Below are positions 49,788 through 62,100 of a stretch of 64,000 nucleotides of DNA, in pieces. Made by a program: the position numbers and the translations under genes. The stretch's first letter is position 1. Each line of letters begins with the position of its first letter. The notes beneath the pieces are model-generated. The model ran no database searches and was not told where the DNA came from. It was given only the letters and a program-made list of their open reading frames with translations. Source of the DNA: Coffea arabica (lineage: Eukaryota > Streptophyta > Magnoliopsida > Gentianales > Rubiaceae); NCBI RefSeq assembly GCF_036785885.1, contig NC_092312.1, positions 11,054,001-11,118,000 of the forward strand, given 5' to 3'.

Positions 49788-50010
49788 AAGAAAATGTTAG
49801 GATATGGGTAGAACATAATGGTTCAGCAGTTGGGGAATAGTAGCCCCGTTATGTAAAATTCAAATCTGCAACTCAAGTAAACCAAGCTTCCTTACCTATT
49901 GTATGTTAGTACAAAACTTCGTTATGTTGATAGGGTTTTTCTAATGGATGCCTATGGGTACCTGTTAATGTAACTAACATTCACCTCATCTATTATATAT
50001 ATATATATAT
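49788..50010. other. 3' flank of the ENDO2-like gene
   Basis: No feature was recognised other than an AT microsatellite at about 49992-50010. Confidence 0.4.
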
Positions 50011-50187
50011 TAATAATTATGAGTAAATCTTATATACACTGACAGTGTTTATATTATCACCATTGGATGTATGACATATGTGCGAAAGTTGGATTTTAAA
50101 TGCAAATTTTATGTAGTTGTCATTCATTCAAGACTGACGGTGTATACACTGTTAGTTAGTGTAGGAAAGATTAGTTCTAATAATTAT
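50011..50187 (+). mobile_element. Mutator-like MITE with 10-bp target duplication
   Basis: The element spans 50021-50177 (157 bp). It starts GAGTAAATCTTATATACACT, and the complement of its right end reads GAACTAATCTTTCCTACACT, giving imperfect ~30-bp terminal inverted repeats. A perfect TAATAATTAT flanks both sides (50011-50020 and 50178-50187). A 9-11 bp duplication is typical of Mutator-like elements. Related copies lie at 39145-39303 and, degenerate, at 11655-11750. Confidence 0.85.
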
Positions 50188-50718
50188 TACCCTCCCTTAA
50201 ATTTATGTACTCTTTCTATTTAATCTTATTTACCCTTGGATTTTTGTACTTTTGCATCATTAAATCACCTTATGGATTTCCTCCGTATTTGTAGAAAGGG
50301 GAATTGTTCAATTTCCGTCTTAGGTTTTGAGCCTGTTCGCATTTGCATTATTGTTTTCTTCTTCGAATTAAGATTTTTATTATTCAACTAAAAATCTCGG
50401 GGGGCTCTTAATCTTTCCGTAAAACAATGAAAACCTTTTAAATAATGTGCTATGGTATGTTATCATGGGGCATTCTGTCAATACATGTACTTCACGTCCA
50501 ACTTATATTACATAATTACACACAGAAATATTATACCTTTGAATTTGACCACTTTTTCTGTAAATTTGAACACTTTTGCCAAAAAATTAACTCCAGGTCC
50601 TCTCATCTCATTACAAGTGTCTTTCGAGCACACTTGTTTGCCAAACTCCCTTATTATCATTTATGTTTCCATTTTAGGATAGATTTTGGGTATAGATATT
50701 TTGTTTCCAAGCTTGAAT

Positions 50719-51642
50719 ATAGAATTTAGAGGTGGCAAAATGGACGGAATGGGTGGGATTTGCTTGGGTTTGTGATGGAGCCGAGTCATATGGGTTTGGG
50801 ACCAATCTTACCCATATGTGTTTTGGGACTAACTTGGGCGGGATCACTTTGGGATGGGTTTAGATTGATCCCGCCCAATACCCAAATCTATTTTCTACAT
50901 ATATTTTTTTTTCCTTTAATTCATTTTTATTTTTTGTATAATTTTAATATTTTTTATTTATTAATATTTTTTTAGTTTTATTAAATAAACATGCAAGTGC
51001 TTTATACTCAGGATTCCCATCAAAAATTGGATTAACAAATAAAGGAAAAAATGGATATACAGTCATATTCCAACATATATCAAGATGGCCAAGGTACTTA
51101 AGGTGTTGAATATTTATCCTCATCATTGTCCAAAGATGACAGGTCTAAATTGACTGAAATGTTGAAAATTCTTATGGATAATGACTAGGAAAACTACTAG
51201 ATTATATTATCTAGTATGACTATAAAAATTGTTAAAGATAATTTTTGAATCTAAGACTCCGTTTGGATTGGCTATTTTTTCAAAAAATAAGTTTTTCAAA
51301 TACAATGTTACAGTAATATACAATAACTCAAAAAACATCCCATCCATATTAGTATATCAAATATTTCAAAAAAATTTATAGTAAAAATTTTTCATATACA
51401 CTGCTATAATAAAATATTTCAAAAATACCCCCCAAAAATAGCTAAACCAAACAGAACCCTTGTTATTCGAGCCCAATGGGTACCCAAGTATTTCCCAAGT
51501 ATTCCCATCAATTAATGGGTACAATTGGGATTTATCCCATTTTAAACCCAATATCAAAATTCAATACCCATCCCGCCCAAAGTCCCCATGGGCATGGGTA
51601 ACCCATTGGGACTTGGGACAAGTTGCCACCTCTAATAGAATT
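50719..51642. mobile_element. hAT-like non-autonomous element (TAGAGGTG family), copy 2
   Basis: The element spans 50727-51634 (908 bp, including a nested insertion at about 51255-51459). It starts TAGAGGTGGCAAAATGG and ends in the complement of TAGAGGTGGCAACTTG. A perfect 8-bp duplication, ATAGAATT, lies at 50719-50726 and 51635-51642. The subterminal GGGT/CCCAT-rich segments resemble those of the copy at 40187, so both belong to one family or closely related ones. No transposase is present. Confidence 0.9.
51255..51459. mobile_element. Nested MITE inside the hAT-like element
   Basis: The left end, GACTCCGTTTGGATTGGC (51255), and the right end, whose complement is GGGTTCTGTTTGGTTTAGC (51459), form a ~26-bp imperfect inverted repeat followed by TATTTTT on both arms. 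The length is about 205 bp and the interior AT-rich. No clear target duplication was found, so the superfamily is open. Confidence 0.7.
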
Positions 51643-51926
51643 TTATTTACTCAATAGATCAAAAAAAAAAAAAAACTTCAAATTTACTTTTTACATGCTG
51701 ATATGTAAAGATTATTATTGATGTTCAAGTTCTACCAAAAAAATCTTGAGCCAGTGATTTTGTCAAACAGATTAGTCCGAATGCTCCTTAGCACTCATCT
51801 GCTTTGTCCTCATTGACTAGTTTGGAGGTATTATATAGTTAAATGCAAAAGCTAATCACAAAATTATGGTTCCTAATTCTTCCATGGCATCAAAAGATGC
51901 TTTCAGATTATTACATCACAACGATA

Positions 51927-52259
51927 TACTCCCTCCGTCCCACTCTGATAGTCCTGTATTCCTTTTTCATCTGTCCCAAATTATAGTCCCCTTTCCAATT
52001 GAAGAATGTAGTTGTATTTTAATTTTTCTAAAATACCCTTATTCAATGTAAGTAGTTGTTACTATAAACCTACCATATTTAATGAGAGTTGATTCTTTTT
52101 TTACCATCAATTCAACTTCCCATAAAGTTATACAATATTTAATGTGAGGGTATTTTAGGAAAATAGCAATCTAAATTTACTTTTCCAACAAAGTTAACTA
52201 CTTTTTCTTAAACTGTGTGAAAAAAGAAACAGAACTATCAAAATGGGACGGAGGGAGTA
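51927..52259. mobile_element. Stowaway-like MITE
   Basis: The element spans 51929-52257 (329 bp). It starts CTCCCTCCGTCCCACTCTGA and ends in the complement, AATGGGACGGAGGGAG. It is flanked by TA on both sides (51927-51928 and 52258-52259), the Tc1/mariner-type duplication. It is the better-preserved relative of the element at 38080. Confidence 0.9.
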
Positions 52260-53254
52260 CTTTTTTTAGAAGTATGCAAATCAATTACTTGCAGATATGC
52301 TTCTGCAAACTTCAACGATGGCTTCATTGGTGCAGAACTGGTTTTCGTAGCCCTTCAATTCTGGGTGAAAATGAAGAAGTTTCACAAGAATTATGTCATT
52401 TCTGCAAATGGCTTAGTTTTGCAAGCAGTTTATCATGTTATTGATCATATACTGTACACTGTCTCTATCCCTGTGGGTTAGCAACCTCAGAGGTTATCCT
52501 TGAGAGCAGTTGGAATGTCATCCGACGCACTTTTTAATAGTAATTCTCAACTTGTTTAGCCGATTCAAACTTCTACGAACTATTTACTGAATTATTAGAA
52601 GAAGCATGTGCGCTTGACAAATTTTACTGGATTGTTTATATGGTCGAAGGATTAAGAAAAGGACGTGCTCTCATTGAGAAAAGTCATTATTTTGTCCGGT
52701 TCACATCTCCTATGCGTCATGATCTACACAATCAGAGACAGGATTATGGGAAATTGCAGACAATGTGGTTTCTTCTGGTTGATCAATTCTTAGAATATTG
52801 CCATTCTATCAACAGCAACTTCTCTGATTATTTCAAATAGCCTGCAAGTCAGCGTGTTAAATAATCAATCTGGTCGAAATGTGGCTGCATTTCTTGGCTG
52901 AATTTCTGCCTCGCACCCAACAACTGCAAACTAATTGAGTAAAGAACATCGAAAGGGGACCAGGGGCTGCACCCTCCCTAATGATATCAGTTTCCCCCAC
53001 GTCAAGAAGTGATCAACTACCTAATTAACAACCATGATTCCTTTTGAAGTCAACTTTTTCATAAAGCCAATCAGACCAGGGTTCCTTTCGCGTTCTTCTT
53101 GATGTTTGAGATGCCTGGAATATGCTCATCTTGCTTCTAATGAAAATCAACATGCAATTCTCATTAGAATATTGTAAAGGTTTTTCTTGCACTCAATGAC
53201 AAGTCCCTTAATTAGTAAAATATAATTTGACAGGAAGGAGCTGATCACATGGAA
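52260..53254. other. Intergenic DNA between the two nuclease genes
   Basis: No S1/P1-like remnant or other recognisable exon was found. The open frames at 52217-52444 and 52640-52840 show no domain and no splice partners. Confidence 0.4.
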
Positions 53255-53263
53255 TTATATATA
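53255..53263 (+). promoter_or_regulatory. Putative TATA box of the ENDO1-like gene
   Basis: TTATATATA lies 71 bp upstream of the start codon at 53334, a position suited to a core promoter with a short 5' UTR. Confidence 0.6.
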
Positions 53264-53333
53264 GAACTAAGTTGTCTTGGTTGGTCTTTCTTTCTGCTTT
53301 CGATTTCACAAAACAAGCTGAACATCCGTCAAA

Positions 53334-55221
53334 ATGACAACTTCCAAAATCTTGTCGACATTGCCTTCAGTACTGGTCATTTTCTTTCTTTCTAATCCTT
53401 TCAATCCAAATCCTGGTGTTCGAGCATGGAGCAAAGAGGGCCATATCATGACATGCCAAATTGCACAGGTAAAGTAGAATTTGAAGCTCCAAGCCCTTTA
53501 GATGGAAAGCAGATGAATGAGTAGGAATTATGTGTAGGATCATTTATTTTCATTGGTTAATCGTATTATACGAGAAATAATTAGATAAACATAGTGAAAA
53601 TAATTTCGACTCTAACATTTATCTCCTCTGAGAACAGGATCTCCTGGAACCTGATGCAGCCCATGCGGTCAAAATGTTGTTGCCCGACTATGTTAACGGG
53701 GACTTGTCAGCCCTGTGTGTATGGCCTGATCAAGTGAGGCACTGGCACAAGTATAGGTGGACGAGCCCACTGCACTTCATTGACACCCCTGATAATGCCT
53801 GCAACTTTGATTATGAAAGTAAGCATAATTTTATGGTACTTTTTGAAATTGAATGACCAAAGTAACATCACTTACATTGTAACCATGATTTGGCCTAAAA
53901 GGGGACTGTCATGATCAACATGGAGTTGAGGATATGTGTGTTGCTGGTGCCATCCAGAATTTCACTACTCAGCTTTCACATTACCGCCATGGATCTTCTG
54001 ATCGACGACGTAAGATTCCAAGCCAAATCTTAAGCAATTCTACCCCTTGTGGGATGCTATAACCTGCACGCTCTGAATATTTGTCTTTCAATGATCACAG
54101 ATAATATGACAGAGGCCTTGTTGTTTCTTTCACACTTTATGGGAGATATACATCAGGTACGGCGTCTGATCGAAAATTTTCTCTCTCTCTTGTTCAATTA
54201 GTTTAGTGTTCATGTTGCCACTGTATTTGATAGTTGTGAATATCTAACGCAATTTGTTGCTTCTGTTTCATTTTACTCTCTCAGCCAATGCATGTAGGCT
54301 TTACAAGTGATGAAGGAGGAAACACCATAAATTTGCGCTGGTTTAGGCACAAATCCAATCTGCACCATGTGAGTATTGACATCGATCTAACCTGTCATGA
54401 AATCACAAATTTGGGAGATAACTGTCACGTATTATTCACATCTATGCATATAGGTCTGGGACAGAGAGATTATTCTTACGGCTGCTGCAGATTACTACGG
54501 GAAGGAAGTCGACCTCCTTGAGCAAGACATAGAAAGTAACTTTACAGATGTAAGTATCTAAATAAACTGGATTGTATCCTACTTGTAACACATAATTTGG
54601 GAGCTTGGTTAACATATTGAGCATGGCTTTTCTTGCCTGTTACATTCATAGTCTTTAGGGCCACTTTTTCCATTAACTAAATTTATAGATTGCTTCATGG
54701 AACAGGGAATCTGGTCTGACGATCTTGACTCCTGGAGGGACTGCAGTGATCTCCATACCTGTGTAACCAAGTGAGCTTTCTCCCTGAATCTCTTTTAGGC
54801 AAGCCAAGAAATTGATCTAGTGAGAAGAAGGCACTCTGCTTCTACTCTCTGGTGCCAAAATTTAGACGTAGGCTTTAATTGTTGACGGATGTTTTTCCTC
54901 ACAAACACAGGTATGCAGCAGAAAGTATCAATATTGCTTGCAAATGGGGTTACAAGGGAGTTGAGGCTGGAGAGACTCTCTCTGGTATTACAAATAATTT
55001 GATCCTCCAATAATCCAAAACTAAAGTTCCATTTCATCTGTTGTTATTGCTTGTTAAGCCAAAAGAATAATAATGCTTTGGCTTCTTTGATTACAGACGA
55101 TTACTTCAACTCCAGACTGCCCCTGGTGATGAAACGAATAGCTCAGGGTGGAGTTCGATTGGCCATGTTCCTCAATCGAGCTTTTGGCCGTTCTCAAGAT
55201 GATTTCCTTGCAGCAACTTGA
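53334..55221 (+). CDS. ENDO1: S1/P1-type endonuclease, ENDO1/BFN1-like
   Basis: Zinc-dependent nuclease; Arabidopsis BFN1/ENDO1 works in senescence and developmental cell death (family knowledge). Nine exons: 53334-53468, 53638-53818, 53902-54009, 54101-54156, 54285-54368, 54454-54549, 54706-54770, 54911-54984 and 55097-55221. They encode 307 residues with matching phases. The signal peptide is residues 1-31 and the mature start is WSKEGHIMTC, typical of ENDO1. Ligand motifs are intact: D in CVWPD, H in PLHFID, H/D/H in FLSHFMGDIHQPMH, and H/D in NLHHVWD. Cysteines and N-glycosylation sites (NFT, NMT) fit secretion. The exon 3-4 junction codes His before NMTEAL where the neighbouring paralogue has Tyr before NLTEAL. 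Introns are much shorter than in the upstream paralogue. Confidence 0.94.
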
Positions 55222-57133
55222 TTGTGTTGGTTCCATTTTGAACCAACTGCTAGATTTAATTTGACCAAAGACGCATCTGCACAGCCTGCCTTCGTAGAAT
55301 CCGTAGTCATCAGAACATGAAACTGATCAGTTAATATTTGTGCTCGCTTATAACTGGCGAAATTTAGATAGGACAAACAATAACGTTGTCTGAAAGCATC
55401 GGCAATGAACAACAATTCGTTCATGACCTTAAATTATGAAAAGCTAGATGTAATCTTGGAAGATACTTTACAGAATAAAGTTCCTGTTCAAAATTGAGAT
55501 AAACATTTACTATGTCGAAAATTTTCAAATCTCCCTTTCTCTCCTTTTCATTTGATCTCATAGATGAGGAGATTTAAATTACATTTAGCTCTACATAATT
55601 AAGTTCCTATTCAAAATTGAGATAAACATTTACTTTGGATGCATTTGATAAACTGAAATATGAAATCGAGAAGTTTGAATCCATTAAGTTATTAAATTGT
55701 TAAATACTAAATCTGATACATTGGAGTGTATATCATGTTAAGGACATAGCTTATCCCTTATTTTAGGAAATAAATTTTGTCTAAAAAATTCCGTGCAACT
55801 TAATGAATTTACATGTTCAATTTATTGTTATCAAACAGGTCTGAACTTATTAAAATCTGAATTCATCAAGCCTAAATGCTGAATTAGATTATTAAACAGA
55901 GGATATGTTGAAAATTTCTAATTTCTTGGACATTTTCCCGGTCTATGGCATCTAAAAATGCCGCCTGATATGTGGCTTCAAATCCTCTATCTATTTTTCT
56001 TGCCTAATCTACACGGCTTCTTATCAAACAAACTTATAACCTAACTTCCAAATTTAAAGAAAGCTTTTCATGTGACTATGCACAAGCACAAACGCTTCGC
56101 CATTTTTCTGTAACTAGTATAAAGACAAAATCAAGAAACTAATTAGAAGCCATCATCATGAAATCTGTACCTTCCAAGTCTTTACCTATTCTTTTGTCCA
56201 GATTTTTTTTTTTTTTTTTTGACAAGGGAATCGCAACCGTTATCCGAGAGTGCGTATTGGGTAAATTCTGTCCCGTGCAATAGTTCGTCAATCACATGGA
56301 AGGATAAGACGCACTAGACAAATCCTGTGCGATGGATAGACGTCCCAGGAGAATTTTATCCAAATTTTGAAATCCCTTGTTTATCATTCTCCTCCTACGT
56401 GCATCTAAAAATAAAAAACAATCAATCCCGCAATAAAAGAAACATGCAGTTGACACCATATATTGATTCTCCTTGTACATTCTTTTACGCCCTGCTACTA
56501 GTTTGACAAGTCTAATCGGAAGATAAAAAAGGATGCTTAAGCACTTCTGACAAACAACCAGATACATTTTGGACAAACAATGATTAATTAGAAGAAAAAA
56601 CTGTTTTTTCACCATAGGCAAAAGGGATTGCAAATTCCCTTAATCCCTTTTACCTTTCAGATGAAAACGATCACAATTTTACTGAATCACCTTGTTGAAG
56701 AAAAGAAAAAAAATTTTTATTACTTTTAATTCAGAACTGCCATGAAATTGGATATCTGCCACGCTGGAAATTCTTGAGAGATTAATTCGTTTGGGCCAAA
56801 CTGATAGGAATAGGCCTTTTCCTAACATTTGGGGACAGTTTGGGTCATTAGATGTTGCGGAAGGTCATCCATTAGCCCAATCAGTATATAAAATGGAGAT
56901 ATTTCTTTAGAGATCAATTTGTTTGGACCCAATTTTAGAAGCTCGACACAAGATCAATAATGTAACGCTGCCGACTAATATTAATTAATGCTGTTGAAAA
57001 TGACTTGAGATTTCAGACCAGGAAACAAGTACTCCAGCGACGAGAACCTAACGAGCACATGTTAATATACAATCAGACAGCGAGGCAACATTCCTTCCGC
57101 TCCTTTTTTCCCCGCTCTTTGGCTCGTCGTGTC
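55222..57133. other. Gene-free intergenic DNA
   Basis: AT-rich DNA downstream of the ENDO1-like gene. It contains a small dispersed duplication: AAGTTCCTGTTCAAAATTGAGATAAACATTTACT-type sequence at about 55479-55513 recurs at about 55601-55636. A poly-T run lies at 56203-56220. The minus-strand open frame at 56292-56633 shows no domain. No gene is supported. Confidence 0.45.
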
Positions 57134-57852
57134 TAGGGATGGCAACGGGGCGGGGTTGGGGCGGGGGACCCCTCCCCCGTCCCCCGCCCCGTTGCCTATT
57201 AGTTCCCCCCGTCCCCCGCCCCGTCCCCCGCCTCCTGCTCCCCCCGCCCCGCCCCGCCCCGCCCCGCTTCCCCGCGGGTGCCCCCGCGGGGTTAATAAAA
57301 TTTTATTATATAATTTTATTATAATTAAATTTTAATAAATAATCAAGTACTAAAATATCAACACATCACCAAATTATTATTTATTGTAATTTTACAATTG
57401 AAACTCATAAAAACAATCAAACAAAAGTTATTTTAATACAATCCAATATGATGAAATAAATATAACTAAAATAGTCAAGTTTTCACTTTTAGTACAAATG
57501 CAATCACTAATTCATTATTGTGTTTGTGCTTTTTTTTTTAGAAAAAAGTGTTATTCTATTAAGTGTAATTAGAAATTTAGTATAAATATATTAGTAAATT
57601 TAATATAACTAATTAATAAATTCTATTAGTAGACATGTAGAATTATTCATATAATTGATTATATCAATTATATTACATAAACTAATATACATTATATAGT
57701 ATATCTAACTAATAATATCATTATCATAAGTTTATAACTAATTAACTTATATGTTATATATAATTATATATATTTTTATATTTTTTTTTTGTTTTGCGGG
57801 GGGCGGGGCGGGGGTATACGAGAACCCCCGCCCCCCGCCCCCCGCCCCAACC
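57134..57852. mobile_element. GC-ended hAT-like MITE, copy 2
   Basis: Starts TAGGGATGGCAACGGGGCGG and has long runs of CCCCG/CGGGG at both ends around an AT-rich core. The core (for example AATCAAGTACTAAAATATCA near 57339) is the reverse complement of copy 1 (near 37780), so the two copies are in opposite orientation. The right end is degenerate: it lacks the expected CCCTA terminus, and no target duplication was found. It lies about 1.3 kb upstream of the NAD(P)H dehydrogenase start codon. Proline-rich open frames inside it come from GC-rich simple sequence. Confidence 0.75.
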
Positions 57853-59184
57853 AGTATTTAAACACATGCCACGTTTTCTACTCGTCTGATTTCAGTCTGA
57901 AATTTCGTGCAGGCTGACAATTTTTAATTTAGCAGAGTGAGAGAGGGGAGAGACCAAAACTTTCTTTTCTTGTTCCTCAAGGCTCAAAATCTGCAATATT
58001 TAAAAACCATTGCAATAAAATATCAAGCAACCTTTTTAATTTTCAGTCTGAAACGTTGCCGCTCCTGAGATCGTGTACCAAGTGGCTTGCCTCAGCCTTG
58101 CTGCCGCCGCCGCCACCATTCTTCTTCAAACGCTGCTTCAACTATCGGTAATGCACGTCACTGCGAAAGTGTAACCAACACAACACACATGCGTATAATC
58201 CTACGTATATCGCGTGTATCATTGTTCTTGTATATATACGATTATGTGCCGTTGCAATTTCTTTCTTTCTTCCTGAATTTTTTATTTTCGGGATTTTGGA
58301 GTAATAAGTTTTTAGAGCGATTTTAAAGAAATGCATGCCTTCCGCAGATTGCTTTGTTGTTCTATTTTTCTTGATTCAAACTTATGTTCGTCATAATCCT
58401 ACTTACAGAATTTTGGTGCAGCATTTTCTGAGTATCGAATCGTATTTCGTGGTTTAAGAGAGGTTTTAGCTGATCATGAAATTCGCCGTTGCATTGTGAA
58501 ATTCGATTTGGTGCCTAATTCATAAATGAACGGTCACATGGACGATTCTAACTTTTTTTCTTTTTTATTTTTGGCGTGATTTTCTTCGCAGCTAATAATC
58601 ATTTACCAGGTAGAGGTAAATAGTAGCATCAACGATATTCGGCTTAAGTTTCAAGTCGATTGCAGGTAAAGAAACTGCACCTTCTTCTTACTTTCTTCGT
58701 AAGGCACACTGGCACAGCTACAGGGGTAGATATTAAGTATGCGAATCAGACTGAGATTTCACTATCAATCAGCTACAAATAAATATTACGTACTCTTGGT
58801 AATATAGGAGCAATTACAGCCGTTTCAGATCTGTTCCCTTCTATAGCATATTACGAAGTATATTTTTCTTTGAATCTGCCATCAACCAATTAAAAACTCG
58901 CTGGCGAATTTTGTATTTTCGTCATCTTGGTCTTAGAAACCAACGTGGTCTCGCTTTAATCATCTAGACTTGCCCATTTTTCTGGAACTCTAAATGCCTT
59001 AATGCTTGGCCTGTACTGTTCTTCCGTTTGAAAGGAACTGACTATGTGCTTGCTATTACTATAAAAGATTGCCTTGTGGGATCATTGACTTAATTTGAAA
59101 TTTGAGGGCGATAATTGCTGCTTAATTTGCTTTTAGTGCGAGAAGAACCCAAGGGGTATCAGCTCCTTTGACTGGTACTCTGAA
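57853..59184 (+). promoter_or_regulatory. Putative promoter and 5' UTR (with intron) of the NDA gene
   Basis: The region upstream of the start codon at 59185 has no supported coding exon. A transcribed leader with one or more introns is likely; candidate donor and acceptor sites occur, for example GGTAAAG at about 58665 and TGCTTTTAG at about 59127-59135. The assignment is by position and composition. Confidence 0.35.
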
Positions 59185-62100
59185 ATGGCACTAGCAAGGT
59201 TTTCAAGGAGTGGGTTGAGACGATCTGGAAGTGCCATTTGCAGTTATGCCGATGAGAGGAATGTACCATTTGAAAGGGGATCAGTGCAAGAGAGCCCTTC
59301 AACTTACATGCGAAATGTCAGAGGAGGAGGCAATTTCTCGTACCTCTCAAACACCGAGAAGGTAGATTACTCTTGTATGTGGATCAGAGGAATGAGGATG
59401 ACCCCTCAATATCATTTCGCTCATGCACAAAGCGTCATGGAAGGGTATGATTCAGAGTATGAAAGCACCAGGTATCCCACTCTGGAAGCCACAAAGCCAG
59501 GCGAAAAACCTAGAGTGGTTGTTCTTGGCTCTGGCTGGGCAGCGTGTAGATTCCTTAAGGGGCTTGATACCAAGATATATGATGTTGTTTGCATATCACC
59601 GAGGAATCACATGGTTTTCACTCCTTTACTTGCATCAACCTGTGTTGGTACTCTGGAATTCCGTTCAGTTGCTGAGCCTGTCAGTCAGATTCAGAAAGCA
59701 CTAGCAAAGGATCCTAATTCTTATTTCTTCCTGGCTTCCTGCACTGGCATTGACACAGAAAAGCATGAGGTAAATTAATTTTCCTGCGCTGCATTGTTCC
59801 TTTCTTTTTTATGAACATTTCAGTCTCGTATAGAATACTATATCACCAAAGCAACCTGATAAAGTATCAATATGGCAACCAAATACAGGAATTCTTTTGC
59901 ACTCACAAGTTGCTTGGGAGGAATCAAACCTTCACTTTGCAATTTGCAAACAAGAACTGAAAATCTGTTCTAAGACCAGAAGAAGTTTCTTCACAAAATG
60001 CTAATAAGAGGATTCGAATGGCATTGTATTTTGAACTACCTGCGTATACACTCTGTATATTCATTTCGACGCTATTGAATTACTACATGGAGAAACCTTC
60101 TTAATGTGTTTATGTTGATTTGTCTATCAGGTGTATTGTCAGTCCGTTGAAAATGGTGCACTGCATCACGAGCCCTACCAGTTTAAAGTAGCATATGACA
60201 AACTTGTCATTGCTTCTGGAGCTGAGCCCTTAACCTTTGGCATTAAGGGAGTTAAGGAACATGCTTTTTTTCTTCGAGAAGTGAATCATGCACAAGAAAT
60301 AAGGAAGAAACTTCTATTGAACCTCATGCTCTCTCAAAACCCAGGTGATTATTCCCTTCACCGCTCTCCTACAAGAGGAAGACAAAGTTAAGATGACACC
60401 CATATACGGATGCCAAATTTATGTTTTATTTGATCATGGGAAGTGAAAAGTACAGATAGCTTGACATTTCTGGTATTTGGTCCATTTTGTTCTTTTCAAG
60501 TCTTCTGGCTTAATATAGAATATAGTTATTAGGCGTCCGATAACCAGTATTTCCAGTGCCTTTCATCATTTTCAAAAACTTTGTGGTTTTAAACTATTTG
60601 TAATAGTAAAGGAAAGGGGGCTAGCTTTTTACATGACATCAATAATTCAAAGTATAGAGGTGCATTTTTAGTGTAATATCCACATGAACCTTGGTCTTAT
60701 GATTAGTCCTGAGTAATTGAAATGTACTACAAAGTTTGTCTCTTAAGCTTAGCAGCAAACCAAAAAAAAAAAAAAACAGAGAGAGAGAGAAGAAGGGGGG
60801 GGGGGCTAATATATCATAATTCTTATGCTTAATGGAGTGCATAGATGACAAGTGTTGAGTTTCAGGGTTGATTTTCTCATTCTTTGGCTGATTACTGTAG
60901 ATCTTCACGGTAGTTGCTCGTGAGCAGCTTAAACAGACTGATTACACAGTTAATGAAGAAAAGAAATTGTACATGATCTTAGTTGTGTAGGCATAAGTTA
61001 TTTGATCTATGACCTAAGGGTTGTTGTATATTAATAACCTGGATATGATCTCACCATGAGGATAGAAATTACTCACCACCCCGATGCATGCTCACAGGCA
61101 TTACTGAAGAAGAAAAGGAGCGCCTCTTACATTGCGTTGTTATTGGGGGAGGTCCTACTGGGGTGGAGTTTAGTGGTGAATTGAGTGATTTTATAATGAG
61201 AGATGTACGCCAGCGATATGCTCATGTGAAAAACTACATTCGTGTTACTCTCATTGAGGTATAAATTTCTCTGGCAGTCTGAATAAACTAGATGTCAGTG
61301 GATGGCCTCAGCATGAACTACAAACTTTGTCATTTCTTTCTATACAGGCGAATGAGATCTTGTCATCATTTGATGTTGGATTACGACAGTATGCCACAAA
61401 GCACTTGACCAAGGTAGCTTTTGTTTCCTTTTCCTGAAAGATCTCGGCTTTTTTGGTGGCTTCGTAATATTAACAACTTCCAAAACTTGAACAGTGTGGT
61501 GTTCGCCTTGTAAGAGGTGTTGTAAGAGAGGTGCACCCTAAGAAAATAGTCCTCAGTGACGGAAGTGATGTTCCATATGGTCTCCTTGTCTGGTCTACAG
61601 GAGTTGGTCCGTCTGAGTTTGTAAAGTCACTAGATCTGACCAAGTCTCAGGGTGGAAGGTACAATTTCTGCATGTTTACTGCATCAACTTTTTGGTCCTT
61701 CATTCTTTTTCTCGAGTAATGATGGACCTTATGATACAACCTCTTGCACTTGCAGAATTGGTATTGATGAATGGCTGCGAGTTCCTTCTGTTGATGATGT
61801 GTTTGCACTTGGAGATTGTGCTGGTTTCCTTGAACAAACAGGGAGGCAAGTACTTCCAGCACTAGCGCAGGTTCAGCACGTAAACCTATTGCTTGTTCTT
61901 GGTAGTGGTAGTGATTAATTTCTGTCTGCAACTGCTTTCACTTTACCTTTTTTGGTTATTTATTTTTGGCTTCTTGTCCTTTAACCCTTCAGTTCTGAAT
62001 GGTACTTAGATGCTCCCCTTTTTCTTCTCTCCTACGTACAACATTGAGCTTGATTATTGCCACGGCAACAACTTAGCTCCAAGGTGGAAATCTTATCTTT

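Noticed and set aside
52217-52840. Open frames between the two nuclease genes as a possible third nuclease or transposase remnant
   Set aside because: No S1/P1 ligand motif, no transposase motif and no splice partners were found. The first overlaps the end of a Stowaway-like MITE.
57129-57335. Proline-rich open frames (61-68 codons)
   Set aside because: They are translations of the CCCCG-rich end of the MITE at 57134 in two frames and have no domain.
57134-57852. 8-bp target duplication for the second GC-ended MITE
   Set aside because: The left flank GTCGTGTC has no match at the degenerate right end, so no duplication is claimed.
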